Assembly: GCA_016169945.1 (NCBI GenBank)
Contig: JADLSH010000194.1
Span: forward strand, 496,001-560,000
Length of the DNA stretch: 64,000 nucleotides
From: Trachythela sp. YZ-2020
Taxonomy: Eukaryota > Cnidaria > Anthozoa > Malacalcyonacea > Clavulariidae
Reading direction: 5' to 3'
Below the pieces are notes generated by a model. That model was not told the DNA's origin. It ran no database searches and saw nothing but the letters and a program-made list of their open reading frames with translations. A program made the translations under genes and the position numbers. Shown here one piece after another: positions 1-12,559 of the stretch (the stretch's first letter is position 1; every line of letters begins with the position of its first letter).

Positions 1-688
1 AGAATGCCAACATTTCTGCCGTCCTGTACCTCATGAAGTCATTAAGCCAAAGGATGTCTTCAATAGGCACATCTGGGTGTCTTTCTAGTGGATTCCCTGT
101 TGCAAATAATGAAAAGGAGATTTTAAAAATTAGGGTCAAGATTCTTCTCGTGATATACGCACAGTTTTTGTATCTGCATAGCAGATATATTGCCATCACC
201 TTGTTAGCTGTAACCGTAACCAGAGTAGCCATTCAGCGACGAGCTTATATAAGCCAATCAGCGATTAGCTTTCAAACCTCCAATTGACCCTGAATTTATT
301 GTCAGATTGTTAGCTTCGCAAACTCTGCAGCAAACTAACGAAATTAAGGTAGATGAAACCTATCTCCTCTATTTGTTACTTTAAATTTTAATTACTCTTC
401 CAAATTTAAGGCTGAACAGACCGTGTTCGGCTAAATTCTGTGTGGAACGTCGATTTGCATTTGTTTTTGCTCTGACCAGATGAAAAGTAGCCGGCTGTAA
501 AACTTAAAGTAGCTGGCGGCCGCCAGCTTATTTTGAAAGCCCTGTACACAATGTACAGAACTGAAGTTATTCTGTCTATTGTATTGAATTTTACCCACAA
601 CACAATATTATTATGTGGATCTGGTAAGCTGTGTTATATACCATACTTTATATACATACTATTCAAGAACTATATACAAGGATTGTAT

Positions 689-927
689 GGGGGCGGTTGT
701 TCAAAAGCCAGTTAACGCTAACCCTGGGTTAAATTTTAATCTGCTGTTCTGGTTTGTATACTTCTACATTTTGTTTATGTCAAAACTATATGAACAAAAA
801 CTTCTATCGCCCAGTACAAGGATTATAGAAAAAAGTATTCATATTAATATAACCGATGTCGGGAAACTTGTATGAAAGTAACCACTAACCCAGGGTTAAG
901 TTAACCGGCTTTTGAACAACCGGCCCC
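689..927. mobile_element. MITE with GGGGCCGGTTGTTCAAAAGCC termini
   Basis: The left end (GGGGGCGGTTGTTCAAAAGC..., then AACCCTGGGTTAA) is the inverse of the right end (...TTAACCCAGGGTTA near 885-900, then GGCTTTTGAACAACCGGCCCC). The terminal repeats are about 45 bp with a few mismatches around a 140-bp AT-rich core. It lies in an intron of the minus-strand gene. A lone terminus of the same family is at 21061-21092. No clear target duplication is seen. Confidence 0.75.
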
Positions 928-1598
928 TGATTTTCAACCTTGTCAACTTTTGCTACTGATGAATGGCTTCTAATATATTACTTATTTGCTAATACATTCA
1001 CTTGGAAAATTATAAACAGTTCATTTGTGTTCATTCAACCCTGACTAAAAAAACAGCAGAAAATAAAAAAAAAAAAGAAATATTAAAACAACAGAAATGT
1101 TGAAGTCATGTATCAATATGTTTAAAAAGGCTTTGTGTGAGTGTGTATTGGCAACATCAGGCACCCTGGCAACATCGATGCATCTATAATTTTTTCACAT
1201 ACCTGATTATAGTATATTATGGACTATCGACATCATAAAATTGAATAAAATGTTTGTCATGTTATGGAAATAGGTTCTGCAAGTGAAATTTATATCAGCC
1301 ATTTTATTTTGTGATATGTACTAATTTAAGTCTCTGGAATAAATCTAACCTCATTAACAATTAATATGAAAACCTTGTTCTATTGTTATATATATGTGAT
1401 ATTTATAAAAATATATTCTTTTAAATGTCAATCTCTAAGTTACTGGTTGAATGAAGTGTGCGTTTTTTGTATGAAATATGTATAACTTATACAATGTAGG
1501 GCCAAAGTAGAATAAAATTGTAGAATATTACTCTTTCAGGGGCAACAGTGGCATCACCGTGAGCAGATACATGTACGCTTAGCGTACCTATTTTTTAC
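928..1598. other. Intronic or intergenic AT-rich stretch
   Basis: No reading frame with family features and no inverted repeat was found here. It lies between two exons of the minus-strand gene, so I treat it as intron. Confidence 0.4.
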
Positions 1599-4500
1599 CT
1601 TGGCTGTCCAACTGGAAATATTTCGTGATTGTAGCTTCTCTCATACTTCGAGCTGCATTTCTTGAGTCCTGAATGAGGGCAACGATGGAAATCGGTCGAC
1701 TTTTTCCTGCTGTACGAACAGAATTAAATTCACCATCGGTTGTAAAGCCTGTAAAAATATGTGCATAACATGCATTATAGAACCTGTTTTACTGTATTGT
1801 ATAGATATCATATATAGGAGTGGCAGGTCACAGAACAAATCACCATGATCCTCCTTCCTCTATTCCTCTATTCCTGCCTGAGTAACATGCATTGCAGCAT
1901 ATTGTATTGTTCAAACCAATTAACCAATAAAATAATATCCAACACAGGAAAATGCACAGACCAAATTTGATTATACATACCAACAACTGGCATTCCACTT
2001 TCCTCCATGACATTTTGTAGTTTCGTCACCAGCTCAATAAGTCTAGAGTCAGTTATAGACTTGTAGAGCAAGAATTGACCTGGGATGGCATGTGGCTTTC
2101 TGTTACGCAACTCGTCTGATATCATGAAGACTAGAAGGTACTTAGCAGGGACTCGTTTCTTCAAAAATAGATCCTTCAAATATTTTTGGATCTTTGGTTT
2201 TAATGTACCCAAGTCAAACCCAACACCACTTCTTTGTTTTTGTAGGACACATTCCAACTCAAATTTCAACTCTTCTGCCTTCTTGAGTAGCTCTTGAAAT
2301 TCTACTGCATCCCACGTCAAACACTTCTTTCTGGTCCTTTTCCAAATCACCACACAATGACCCCGATCTTTTCTTCATTCCCATACCATTCACAAACGAT
2401 ACTCTTGCTTTGTACTCATGATACATTTCTTGTAATGAACCATCTCCAAAATCTTCATCACCTTCCCAAATTCCATGCATACTTTCCCGCAGTCCCTTCC
2501 AAACATCACAGGCATCGGCTTTGATCCACCACCAACCATTACCATTACTTTCCTGGGCTTGCTTTAAGGCTTGCATCTAAGGAAAAAGATCTTGTTATTT
2601 AATTGAAAATGTAAATCATATAATTCAGAATTTACATCAGGATTTTACAGATCTCAAATCAGTTTTTATACAGGGCACCCTGGGGCGCATTGCCACTAAA
2701 TGGGTTAATAACTGGTTTTTAACAAAACTATAATGTGGAACCCTGATAAACATTATTTAAAGTAGTTTTGAAACTGGTTGATATAAAATTTAAAAATAAA
2801 TCTTGACTCACTTGAATATCAACCTGTCCGTGAGAAACCTGATGATTGCACACATTTTTGAATGGCTCGTACTCCCAAACTAGCAACATTAACCTTGCTC
2901 TAAAAATGAAAAACCTCAATTTGTACAAATATCATTCACAGTTCAGTGGCAAAGCCATCTTGACAGTTTGGCCATCCTATGCAAATATTTTCATGTTCTA
3001 AGACTATAAAAACAATAAATTACTAAAGAAATGAATAATGATGACTACAAATTTGTATGGGATGACCAAATTATCAGGCTGGCTTTGCCCCGTTAACAGA
3101 GATAATACTGCAGTCTTCTCCAGTTTCCTCAATAAATAAAAAAAAGAGGGTCAACGTTTAAAACTGTAACAATAATGGACTTACTTTTACTGGATCAAAG
3201 ATGAAAGGATTGCGAGCCACATGTTGAGACTTCATAGGTTGAATACCATGGTACTTCTCCATCTGCGATGGTGTAGCATTCCCAAGCCTCAGTTCAAGAT
3301 CATCTTCTGCTGTCGCATGGGTCCATAAATGTGGTAGTTTACTCAGCTGGTTGGTTGCAGGAACATTTGCAGGAGAGCTTTCTCCATTGTAAACATACTG
3401 GAATCCTCATCAATAGTTCTAGAACTTTCTGCAGATAAGCAGAGTGTAAGATCTGCTAAACTACACTGCAAAAAGTCAAAGGACTCATCATCATTTAGTG
3501 AGGACTGCTCAAGTAAGTCACCTGTAGCAATCCAGTCATTGGTGATGTCGTCACCAGTGTTCAAGTTGATTCCACTTAGGCCAAGGGCTTTTTCCACAAT
3601 GGACATTGAAGATCTTTCATCAGTTGCAGGTTGATATTTAGAATCATCTTCTCTATCTTTATCTTCAATGTCATACTGCCAGGCTGGGCCTCTAAGAAGG
3701 CACAACCATTTGTGACCAAACTGAGAGAACGTTGTATCAAGGCACGAAGCACAATGTTCCTCATAGCCCAGATTATTTGTTCTATCTGATGCAAAAAACC
3801 GAATGTTATAATCAAGAAGGCCAAATGGCATTCTATCCAATGGCATTCTGGATTGAGCATCAACATCCTCTCTTTCAAAACACTTGCACAACTCAAGAAT
3901 CAGGTTATGCTTCTTCTCTTCATGTAATGCTTTCATCGCACTAAAACATTTGTTCAGAAAGTCTGGACTAACATAATCTAAATACTCCGCCAACATTTAA
4001 AAAAAATGCTTTTACATACTTGACTGTATTTCTATAATAGACTTAATAGTAGCACTTTCTGTTTGTTGCCAATTAATTGATTCCGAAGAAGTTGGTTTTC
4101 CTTTTGAAATTTCAGACACTGTTGACATTCCTCCTGTCGGTCCAATGTTTGAGTGAACTTTTAATTTTCTAGTGTTTGTAGCTGCTCAACCCAAAATAGA
4201 CAGTTTTACACAGAAAGGCACTGGCAACAACTATCCACTTTATTCAAAAACATAATTTGAATTACCAATTGACTGGCCATGGATACCTTGCGAGATTCAT
4301 CTGCCATAATTTCTGTTTCAGTGGCCGAATCATAATAGTCAGTTGAGGTAGAGGGTTGTGGTTCCTCAGCCTCAGAATATGCGCTTTCTCCCATAATAAC
4401 CTAAGAAGTAATTTAGTTGAGTTTTTGCATATTTGTTTTTAATATTTAAGTCTAATATTCAAGTCTAATGAAGTACTGTCATTATCAACAAATAGTGAAA

Positions 4501-4669
4501 TATAAGACAATAAGACATTGTCTCACCTTGCGTCGAATCGCCCTCTCAGTTCTCGCAGATAAGTCCTCCCGCTTTTCGACCTCAGTTTGTATCGACGGAT
4601 ATGGGGTAACCCCAATTTCATCTCTCTTTAGTCGAGGAAAAGTGCGCTCTTCTAGCCTGGGCTAGAAAG

Positions 4670-4804
4670 CACGACAAATACACATGCACCAGACAAGCTA
4701 GACGCAGAATTCCTTCGCATGGTTAAAGATGTTAAGAGTGATGCTACTGACAGCAAGGCCAACAAGCGTATAGCTAAAGAACTTTTGTCAAATGATCAGC
4801 AATA
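4670..4804 (+). CDS. Possible small coding fragment (about 40 codons)
   Basis: An open frame ends ...KLDAEFLRMVKDVKSD, then ...KRIAKELLSNDQQ and a TAA at 4802-4804. It is charged and helix-like, which is unusual for random AT-rich sequence. The sequence ag/AAAGCACGAC upstream could be a splice acceptor. No family was recognised. It begins just beyond the start of the oppositely oriented exon at 4661, so it may be the tail of another gene or chance. Confidence 0.22.
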
Positions 4805-5570
4805 AAACAGAGACTTAAAGAACTAAGTACAAACAATTAAATTGAAGATGATCAGCGAACTTCCCAGTTAAATATAAGTATAAAAACAGTGTATTAACGT
4901 TATTGTTTGGAGTTAATTGTTTGGAGGTGTCGATTGTTCTGAATTTCAGCAGTTTTTGTAATAAGTGTCTCAATAAAATGATCCCCAGTTCTCTGTGTTT
5001 TTCACCTAAAAATTCCATTTCCTTAAAATTCTCCTTAACTCTTTCTGGTTGGTCGTAAATTTCTAACGTAAATATCTCTGGAAGTATTTACTCTCTTGTA
5101 ATGGGACATGCATCATTCGATAGCTAATGACTTCCGCTTTAACACGATAGGTGCTGTGGCCAGACTTAAATTATATATGCGAAATAATTAACATAAATTA
5201 GCACACATTATCTAAAATGTAGCAATTATTCTAACAATAAAACCTCGATTGCACGAAGGGAAGTGAGAATTTCGGAAACAATGTTATACAAAAGTTGTAG
5301 CTCATGAACAAAGGTATATTCTCTGAAAGTTTCATTGCTTTTGAAGAACTGGAACTACTTTTTGTTATTTACTGAAATTTGCACGCAAAACAATAAAAAA
5401 TGTAGTTATTCTAGTCTTACTCTATATATAGGGTGTCATGACATGGGTGTTTCCAAAAAAGTCTTAAATACATTGTTTTTTATATAAAAATATGTTATAT
5501 AATCGCACGTGCTTCGAAGAGAGGTGGACGTGCGTTTTGGAGCTCCGTCAATTATATTAAAATTTGCTGT

Positions 5571-6398
5571 GTGTGTTTCCCTACAAACATGGCTAAAGAC
5601 ACTATTAAATCATTACGAAAGCAGAATGATGATTTAAAGCTTCAAATTGACGCCTTAAGAATAGAATTCAAGACGTCTGAAGATACTCGTAACAGCAAAG
5701 AAACCAGCCATCATGATCACTTAGATTGCCCGACACCAGACAAAGAAACTCAGAAAAGTTTAAACTATCTGAGCAAGGAATACGACGATCTAAATCGCTG
5801 CAGCAACATGGCCAAGAAACAAATCTCACAGTTGGAAACTCGGCTAAACGAGATAGCGGAAAAAGTTGATCTTGTATCGAAATCGATCGATGAAGCTCAA
5901 CAATATAGCTATTCTTACAACGTGAAGCTGGTGGGAATACCAAACCTTAAACCCAAAGAATCCGCAAGGGAGACGAGCGAACTTTGTGTTAAAATCTTTA
6001 AAGAAATAGGCGTTCAATTAACGATACAAGACATCGATATTGCACATTGTGTGCCTACGAGGAAGGCAAATAACCATTATCCAAATCCCATTATTTGTAA
6101 ATTCAGTCGACGTCTTGCTCTAGAGCAAGTGATGGCGGTGAGGCAAGACGTAAGGAAATTAGATCCAGTCAGTATTGGTTTATCTCCCGAAGCATCGCTT
6201 TTGAATGCTGGCATCTATGACCACTTAACACCACACATTCAGCAACTGTATACAGAGGCTAAGAAATTCAAAGATGATCATAACTTTAAATTTTGTTGGA
6301 CTAAGAACAGCTCGATATATATTCGAAAACATGAAGACACAAATTCTATAAGAATAAACCATCAGCGCGATTTGATGAACATACCAACTGGAAACTGA
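5571..6398 (+). CDS. LINE ORF1 protein (coiled coil plus RRM-like RNA-binding region)
   Basis: 275 codons, intact. Residues about 7-110 are heptad-rich (KSLRKQNDDLKLQIDALRIE; ISQLETRLNEIAEKVDL) and should trimerise. Residues about 120-260 (YNVKLVGIPNLKPKESARET, DIDIAHCVPTRK, IICKFSRRLALEQVMAVRQD, LYTEAKKFKDDHNFKFCWTK) match the layout of ORF1 RNA-chaperone domains of the transposase-22 type. ATG 5571 gives the longest frame; a second ATG at 5589 (MAKDTIKSL) starts directly at the coil and could be the true start. ORF2 begins about 60 bp downstream. In the family, ORF1p coats LINE RNA in cytoplasmic particles. Confidence 0.75.
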   Translation: MCFPTNMAKDTIKSLRKQNDDLKLQIDALRIEFKTSEDTRNSKETSHHDHLDCPTPDKETQKSLNYLSKEYDDLNRCSNMAKKQISQLETRLNEIAEKVDLVSKSIDEAQQYSYSYNVKLVGIPNLKPKESARETSELCVKIFKEIGVQLTIQDIDIAHCVPTRKANNHYPNPIICKFSRRLALEQVMAVRQDVRKLDPVSIGLSPEASLLNAGIYDHLTPHIQQLYTEAKKFKDDHNFKFCWTKNSSIYIRKHEDTNSIRINHQRDLMNIPTGN

Positions 6399-6456
6399 AA
6401 GAATCCAAGGACGTATACCACAGTCAGTTAAGTTGTCTATCTAACATTTATCTATA

Positions 6457-9451
6457 TGGCTACTAATATTTATAACACAATTAATTCAAACTATAATCCT
6501 CTTCGAGAGTTACCGTTTTTTGGTGTAAACAATGCTCAACTTCATAGTTTATTTAAAAATAGCACAGTAGGCTCTTTACCATCCAAAATGATCTTGAGCG
6601 TCTAACTAGTATTCATGACTTAGATATTTTTAGTCTAAACACTGGTATTTCAGACAAAAACTCTAACATTGAGCCTTTCTCTCAACCTATTCGCAGTAAT
6701 TATTATTCGCCTCATAGTGCCAGTAGATTAATCCAATCGGGAATTAAATCGCAATTCTCATTATTTCACAACAACGTAAGGAGCTTGAAAATAAATTTAG
6801 AAAATTTTCAAACACATCTCTTAGATGAACTCAACTATCACTTTAGTGTGATTGGAATTACTGAAACTAAAATTAATTCCGCAGTTATTTGTGACTTTGA
6901 TCCTTCATTACCAAATTATAATTTTGAATTTGTACCAACGCCTCTAGCTGCCGGAGGAGTTGGAATGTATATTGACAATGCTTTGAAATATAGCATAATT
7001 GAAAAATGTGCTAATGAAGCTTTTCAGGCTCTCTGGATTGAAATCCATCAACCGAAAAATGCTAATATTATATGCGGGGTAATATATAGACAACACAATT
7101 CGCCCGAGCGTTTCCAAGCGTATTTTGAAGAAACTATTGAAAGGTTGAGTGCGTCTGGTAAACCTATTTATCTAATGGGCGATATTAACATAAATCTCCT
7201 CCGAGTCGATACATTTAAATATGCACAAAACTTTCTTCTTTCCTTACAGAGTTTTAACTTACTCCCGACTATTGATAAACCAACTCATGTATACAATAAC
7301 TCAGCAACTTTAATTGATAATATCTTCGCCAATAATCTAGATAACAATATTATTAGTGGAAATATAGTATCTGATATAAGCGATCATTTTTCGCAGTTTT
7401 GTATCATTTCCTCAATTCAAAGCATTAATTATAATCAAGGATACAGAAATTTGATAAGAAATCACATTTTTCTGACGCTAACTTTAATGATGAACTTTCT
7501 GAATTGGATTTAAATGCTGCTGTGTTAACGAGCGATAATCCAAGTAAATCTTTCTCGATATTTTATAACAAACTGAATAAACTAATTAATAAACATGCGC
7601 CATTAAAACCTGTCTCTAAACGTAAAGCGAAACAATTCTCAAAACCATGGATAACAAAAGGCATAAGAAAATCAATTAAAATTAAGAATTCACTCTTATA
7701 TTTGGGAAATTTAGCTAAATATAAATACTATAGAAACAAGATATTGACGCTCACTCGCATAAGCAAGAAAGCGTATTATCATAAACACTTTGAAGACAAT
7801 TTTAGCAATGTGAAAAAAACCTGGGAAGGTATTAACAGTCTCATCACTAACAATAAAAAGAAAAACTGTAAGCCTATAAATTCTCTTAAATGCAAAAAGA
7901 ACACCTAACACTGATGAAATACCAAACATTCTAAACAAGCATTTTGCATCTGTGGGCTATGACCTAGCCTCTAAAATGCAAAACTCGTCAGCTTCTTTTA
8001 CTGATTATTTACCAAAACTAAACAATTCATGTTCTTTCGGTTTTAATTTGGTTTCTCATCAGGAAATTGAATCTGAAATAATGAGGATTCCGATAAAAAA
8101 AGCATACAGCCTATATTCCTGTCCAATCCGAATTTTGAAATGCGCACGGTATATATTAAGCAAACCTCTAGCAGACTTAATTAATAGATCAGTTGAAACT
8201 GGTATTTATCCAACTAAACTTAAACACGCGAAAATAATTCCTATTTTCAAAAGTGATGATGAAACCGATCCTTCTAATTACAGACCAATATCGCTTCTTT
8301 CAATCTTCAACAAACTTTTTGAGAAAATGATGTATAATCGTCTTAAGATATTTCTTGAGAAACACAATTTATTATTTCAGAATCAATATGGCTTTCGTGA
8401 GAAGCATTCAACTCAACACGCTGTACTTGATATAGTAAACAAAATTCAAACTAATATGGACCAAAAGAAGTATTCTTGTGGTATTTTTATTGACTTACAA
8501 AAGGCGTTTGATACTGTAAACCATTCTATACTTTTGAGAAAACTGCAACATTATGGAATACGTGGAATTGTAAATGACTGGTTTCTTTCATATTTATCAA
8601 ATCGTATACAAACAACGAAAATTGGCACAAAAATATCTGACAAAGAGTTTACTTTGTCGGGTGTTCCTCAAGGATCAGTCTTGGGACCCCTACTTTTTCT
8701 TATCTATGTTAATGATATTTATAAATCCTCAAATAAATTACAATTCTATTTATTTGCTGATGATACAAATCTGATGTATGCTGATAAAGACTTAAAATCA
8801 TTAGAATCTATTCTTAACGTTGAGCTTCTTAAAATATATAATTGGCTAACAGCAAACAAACTATCCTTAAATATAAAGAAATCTAATTTTGTTATTTTTC
8901 ATCCTCGTCAAAAACGGCTTGATTATGCTGTCGATTTGAAGATATTTGACAATGATTCAAACACATTAATTTCTTTGGAACGCAAAACTTATGTTAAGTA
9001 TTTGGGTGTCCTTATCGATAGCAATCTTTCATGGAAACATCACATTAGTCATGTTGCTTCAAAAATTAGTAAAACGATTGGCATTATCTCTAAACTACAA
9101 CACTTTGTACCTAGAAGTACTTTAATAAATATCTATAAAACTCTTATTCTTCCACATATATCATATGGTATTGTTGCATGGGGTCAGGCTTTTTCTCAAG
9201 AAGTACATAAATATAACACCAGATTCTCTTCTAGGAAAACCTTTCATCTCAAGTACTCACGCTTAAATAAACTAAATAACTCTTTTTCAAGAACTGGTGT
9301 CAGAATTTGGAATAGTATTCCAACAGATTTATGCAATTTGCCAAAAAGCAAATTTAAGAAGACATTACATCGAATATTATTTTCCATACTTGCCGAGGAG
9401 GAGGATTATGTTGATCTCAGCTCATTGATTAAGAAAATTGAAAAACATTAG
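6457..9451 (+). pseudogene. LINE ORF2: endonuclease plus reverse transcriptase, frameshifted
   Basis: A start near 6457 (MATNIYNTINSNYNPL) is followed by a frameshift before about 6600. The endonuclease-like domain follows (FHNNVRSLKINLENFQ; FSVIGITETKIN; GVIYRQHNSPERF; LMGDININLL; DISDHFSQF). Further shifts occur near 7500 and 7920. The RT frame 7952-9451 keeps NYRPISLLSIFNKLFEKM, GFREKHSTQHAVLDIV, GIFIDLQKAFDTVNHS, SGVPQGSVLGPLLFLIYVND and the catalytic FADDTNLM. After SYGIVAWGQA the protein jumps to KYNTRFSSR, a likely internal deletion of the normal thumb/C-terminal segment. At least three frame breaks make it non-autonomous as it stands. Confidence 0.85.
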
Positions 9452-9763
9452 AATTGAAAAACATTATAATAGAATCTAAGCATCATTACCATTGTCTCTC
9501 TGTATTTTTCTTCTTTTTTTGTGAACATTATAATTTATCTGTTGTTTCAACTCTAAAACTGTAATTCTCAATATTATAATCTCTATGTATCTATAATTAT
9601 AGCTGTTCGCCTCAACTAGCCTTTGCTATTTGTGAACAGCTATTATCTTGTAAAAAAATATTATTTTGAAATAAATTATTGTATTGTATTATTGTATATT
9701 TCCTTATCCTGAATGATATCCACCTGTTAAGTATAATTTTTCCTTTTTGGACAATGTACAATT

Positions 9764-10195
9764 CAAGCAAACTGCCATTTGGTCAAAATACCAATTCCAC
9801 CATATGAAAAATCACTACCATCTTCCACAATTCCTTCATTCATTATTATTCAAAAAACATACAAAACACAATACAATTGTTTTTCAAGTTCTCATGGACA
9901 TTGGGTAAGAGTAAAAAAAATGTATGCCATTGAAGTACCATAACATAATGTTAAAATATGTCACAGATTTTCTCTGAGTCAAGCAAACTGCCATTTGGTC
10001 AAAATACCAATTCCGCCATATGAAAAATCACTACCATCTTCCACAATTCCTTCATTCATTTTTGTTCCAAAAACATACAAAACACAATACAATTGTTTTT
10101 CAAGTTCTCGTGGACATTGGGTAAGAGTAAAAAAAAGTATGCCAGTGAAGTACCATAACATGTTAAAATATGTCACAGATTTTCTCTGGCAAATT
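9764..10195. repeat. Two-copy tandem duplication, period about 216 bp
   Basis: 9764-9979 and 9980-10195 both begin CAAGCAAACTGCCATTTGGT and share TCACAGATTTTCTCTG at the end, with scattered substitutions and small indels. The block lies directly downstream of the piggyBac stop codon (minus strand), so it is probably duplicated 3' UTR or terminal sequence of that element. Confidence 0.85.
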
Positions 10196-10245
10196 TGATT
10201 TAGGACTTGTCGAGGACAGTCCATGAACCTAAGCTAATCTATCCA

Positions 10246-12487
10246 CTACTTTCTGTCATATCCAACAGAGTGCCAGGTGTTGAAACAATTCAAACCTGGC
10301 TGGATATGCAAAAACTTCCCACACTGCGGAGCAGCACAGTAAGTTATAACCTTCTTCTGACCTCTACCTTCCTTATAACACACAACACAATTACGCCTAG
10401 TGCCACCATCTGATACTACGGCATATGAACAGTCTCAAACTGACTTTCACCAGGAGCGCTTTTCTCATATGCTTGTGGGTCATCACATGCTGGCAAACTA
10501 CAAATCTGCCTAACTAACTCCTCCCTAAAGTCTACTACAGAATATTGGTCCGAGCATTGCAAATCTTCAATATCTGCATTCTTGGCTCGATAACTCTGAA
10601 AAAGAAGAAAACTGTTAACTACTGCAATATCTACTAGGTGAAAGAACAAAGTCTTCCACCACCTATAACATTTCTTACTTACATTATGGGATGCGAGGAG
10701 TTGATCAGACCTATCCACGCCATTCATGAACTGGTTATACTCATGTATTGCAAGGGGCTGAGGAACAATAACTCTCTCAAACTTTCCATCCTTCTTCACT
10801 CTCCTCTTACAACTTACCTGAGCATTTATTTGCAGAATGAAGCGTTGAAAGGACTGAAACAGGTTTATTGTCAATCCATTGCAATGCTAAAAACTGCGAA
10901 TGCCTTACCCACCGCACATCACCTTGCTTAGCCGTCTCGCTTAGCCGTCTTTACCCACGCTTTCCGGTACCAACAGAGGGGGTTTTTCTCATGTCGAGAT
11001 CATGCACTAGCTGAGGTGAAGTATAAAAATTATCTAGATACAACTGATACCCCTGATCCACGTAAGATTCCATCAACTCCATAACGACATCATAACCGGT
11101 ACCATGCTCAGACGTATTTCTTACCGCGTCCTTACCTATGTAAATATTAAAATCAACAGTATAGCCATTAGCACTGTCAGCTAAAACCCAGAGTTTCAAT
11201 CCAAACTTAGCAGGCTTATCTTTCATGAACTGCCTGATACCTGACCTATGCCGCGACCTTACCATCTGCCCATCCACAGCCAATTTCTGATCAGGTTGAT
11301 ACAAAAGTCTGCATCTTTCTTTGAAAGATGCAACAAACTCGTCAACCTTACGCAACTTATTGCTAGGAGTCTCAGCAGAAGGGTCAACGACATGCAAAAA
11401 GGCGTCAAGGGCTTTATACCTATCCCGGGAAAGCATCTTCCTTGCCCAAAGACCATGGTACAAAGTCTTTGCGCTCCAATACTTTGAGGTATCCCCACCA
11501 ACCTTTACCAACCCAAAATAAATAATAAGGGCTACAAACCTCTCAACTTCCTCAGCAGTGGTGGCTTCCCAAGACCCATCCCTTTTACAATAATTATTAT
11601 AACACCCCTTAGTTCCTACTTTTATATACGCGTAGGAATTAGTATGGTTGGCAATGGCGCTCAAGATTTCACGAGACATAAAGAGACGAAAAAACTTGAG
11701 CTCCGTCGTCATGGCCCCCCTCAGATTGGGTATCTCAAAGTAAACCCTGGGTGGCCGGGCTGGAGTAAAGGCAGGAGGTTCTGGGACAGGATTTGGAGTT
11801 CAAAGTTCACAGTCAGAACTTCTTCCTCCTGAGCACCAGCTCTACCACCAGATGTACCACCACGGGTGCTGTCCCTTCCCCTACCTGCCCTTCCTCTACC
11901 GGTGCTTCCCCTACTGGGCCTGCCCCTTCCCCTATTGGAGCAACCCCTTGCCCTACTAGAATTGAGAGACCCTTGCCTAGCGCTTTTCCTAACAGGTGAG
12001 TGGGCCCCCTCACTCCCCTCCAAGTCATCTTCTTCAGGAACAGCATCTTCTTCGTCAGGAACAGCAGCATCTTCTTCTTCAGGAACATCTTCTTCTCTAT
12101 AAAGAATTTGTTATGTGTATTTCAAAATCATACTTTTAAAATACAATCAATGTCTTATATCAGCAAAAATATCACAACTCTTACACTAATAATCTACAAC
12201 AAATATCTTATGTATTTTTGACTATTTGAAAGTACATTTTATTACAAAAAGCAAATTTATACGAGCCAGAGTGGCCACAACAAATGCAAATTTTACATGC
12301 AAATTGACATGCCTATATTGGCACCCACAAAAATAAAAAATAAAACTTGCCTTGAACTCTCATCACTTCCATCAAGCTGCCGATCAAGGTCTTCTTCTTC
12401 TCTCGAGGACATACCACCGCCATCACTATCGCTCCAATCATCAAGAACTCTCAAAACATCAGTCACAGTAAAATTGCTTGTAGCCAT
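10246..12487 (-). pseudogene. piggyBac transposase, spliced, with several frameshifts
   Basis: Exon 1 starts at 12487 (MATSNFTVTDVLRVLDDW). Its likely end is a GC donor (AAG/GCAAGT, about 12350). Exon 2 starts at 12096 after TTTATAG and has an acidic run, then a Gly/Arg-rich stretch. After a frameshift near 11790 the DDE_Tnp_1_7 domain begins (LRGAMTTELKFFRLFMSREI at 11730; QKLAVDGQMVRSRHRSGIRQ; GYQLYLDNFYTSPQLVHDL). More shifts lie near 10950, 10825 and 10417. The middle keeps EYNQFMNGVDRSDQLLASHN and RWWKTLFFHLVDIAVVN. The C-terminus is the cysteine-rich zinc domain (NCVVCYKEG, YCAAPQCGKFLHI, C...TWH) ending at 10246. Order and domains are those of piggyBac, but this copy is dead. Confidence 0.88.
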
Positions 12488-12559
12488 TTTACAGATGTTC
12501 GTAAGAGAGGAAGAACCGTTTGCTTGCGCACGCCATATAAAGTACAAAAAAGCCATATA

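Larger units (their letters stand above)
1..4661 (-). pseudogene. Degenerate multi-exon gene of an unnamed repetitive family, running off the left edge
   Basis: Reading leftwards, plausible splice sites define exons at 4661-4527, 4400 to about 4350, 3996-3184, 2899-2812, 2576-1981, 1748-1599 and 96-1 (continues outside the window). Phases agree at the last joins: the codons split over 1981/1748 and over 1599/96 both rebuild Gly, giving ...MPVVG-FTTDGEFNSVRTAG... and ...QLDSQG-NPLERHPDVPIED. An early part has a CxxC plus coil pattern (EECQQCLKFQKENQLLRNQL, about 4130). Other conserved-looking blocks are LDYVSPDFLNKCF, DRMPFGLLDYNIRFF, FGHKWLCLLRGPAW, WWWIKADACDVWKGL and LLVFMISDELRNRKPHAIPG. 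Frameshifts are visible near 3375, 2830 and 2335. I recall similar blocks in many-copy uncharacterised cnidarian proteins, so a transposon origin is likely, but I cannot name the superfamily. A MITE lies in the 97-1598 intron. Confidence 0.55.
5430..9699 (+). mobile_element. Near full-length LINE (CR1/L2-like) with ORF1, ORF2 and microsatellite tail
   Basis: This non-LTR retrotransposon has an ORF1 protein gene (5571-6398), an endonuclease plus reverse transcriptase ORF2 (6457-9451, frameshifted), an AT-rich 3' UTR and a tail of ATTGT units ending near 9699. ORF order and tail type fit the CR1/L2/Jockey group. The 5' limit is approximate because I could not find a target duplication. Confidence 0.8.

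Noticed and set aside
11793..12102. Plus-strand Pro/Ser-rich frames
   Set aside because: Mirror of the acidic and Gly/Arg-rich exon of the piggyBac gene on the minus strand.
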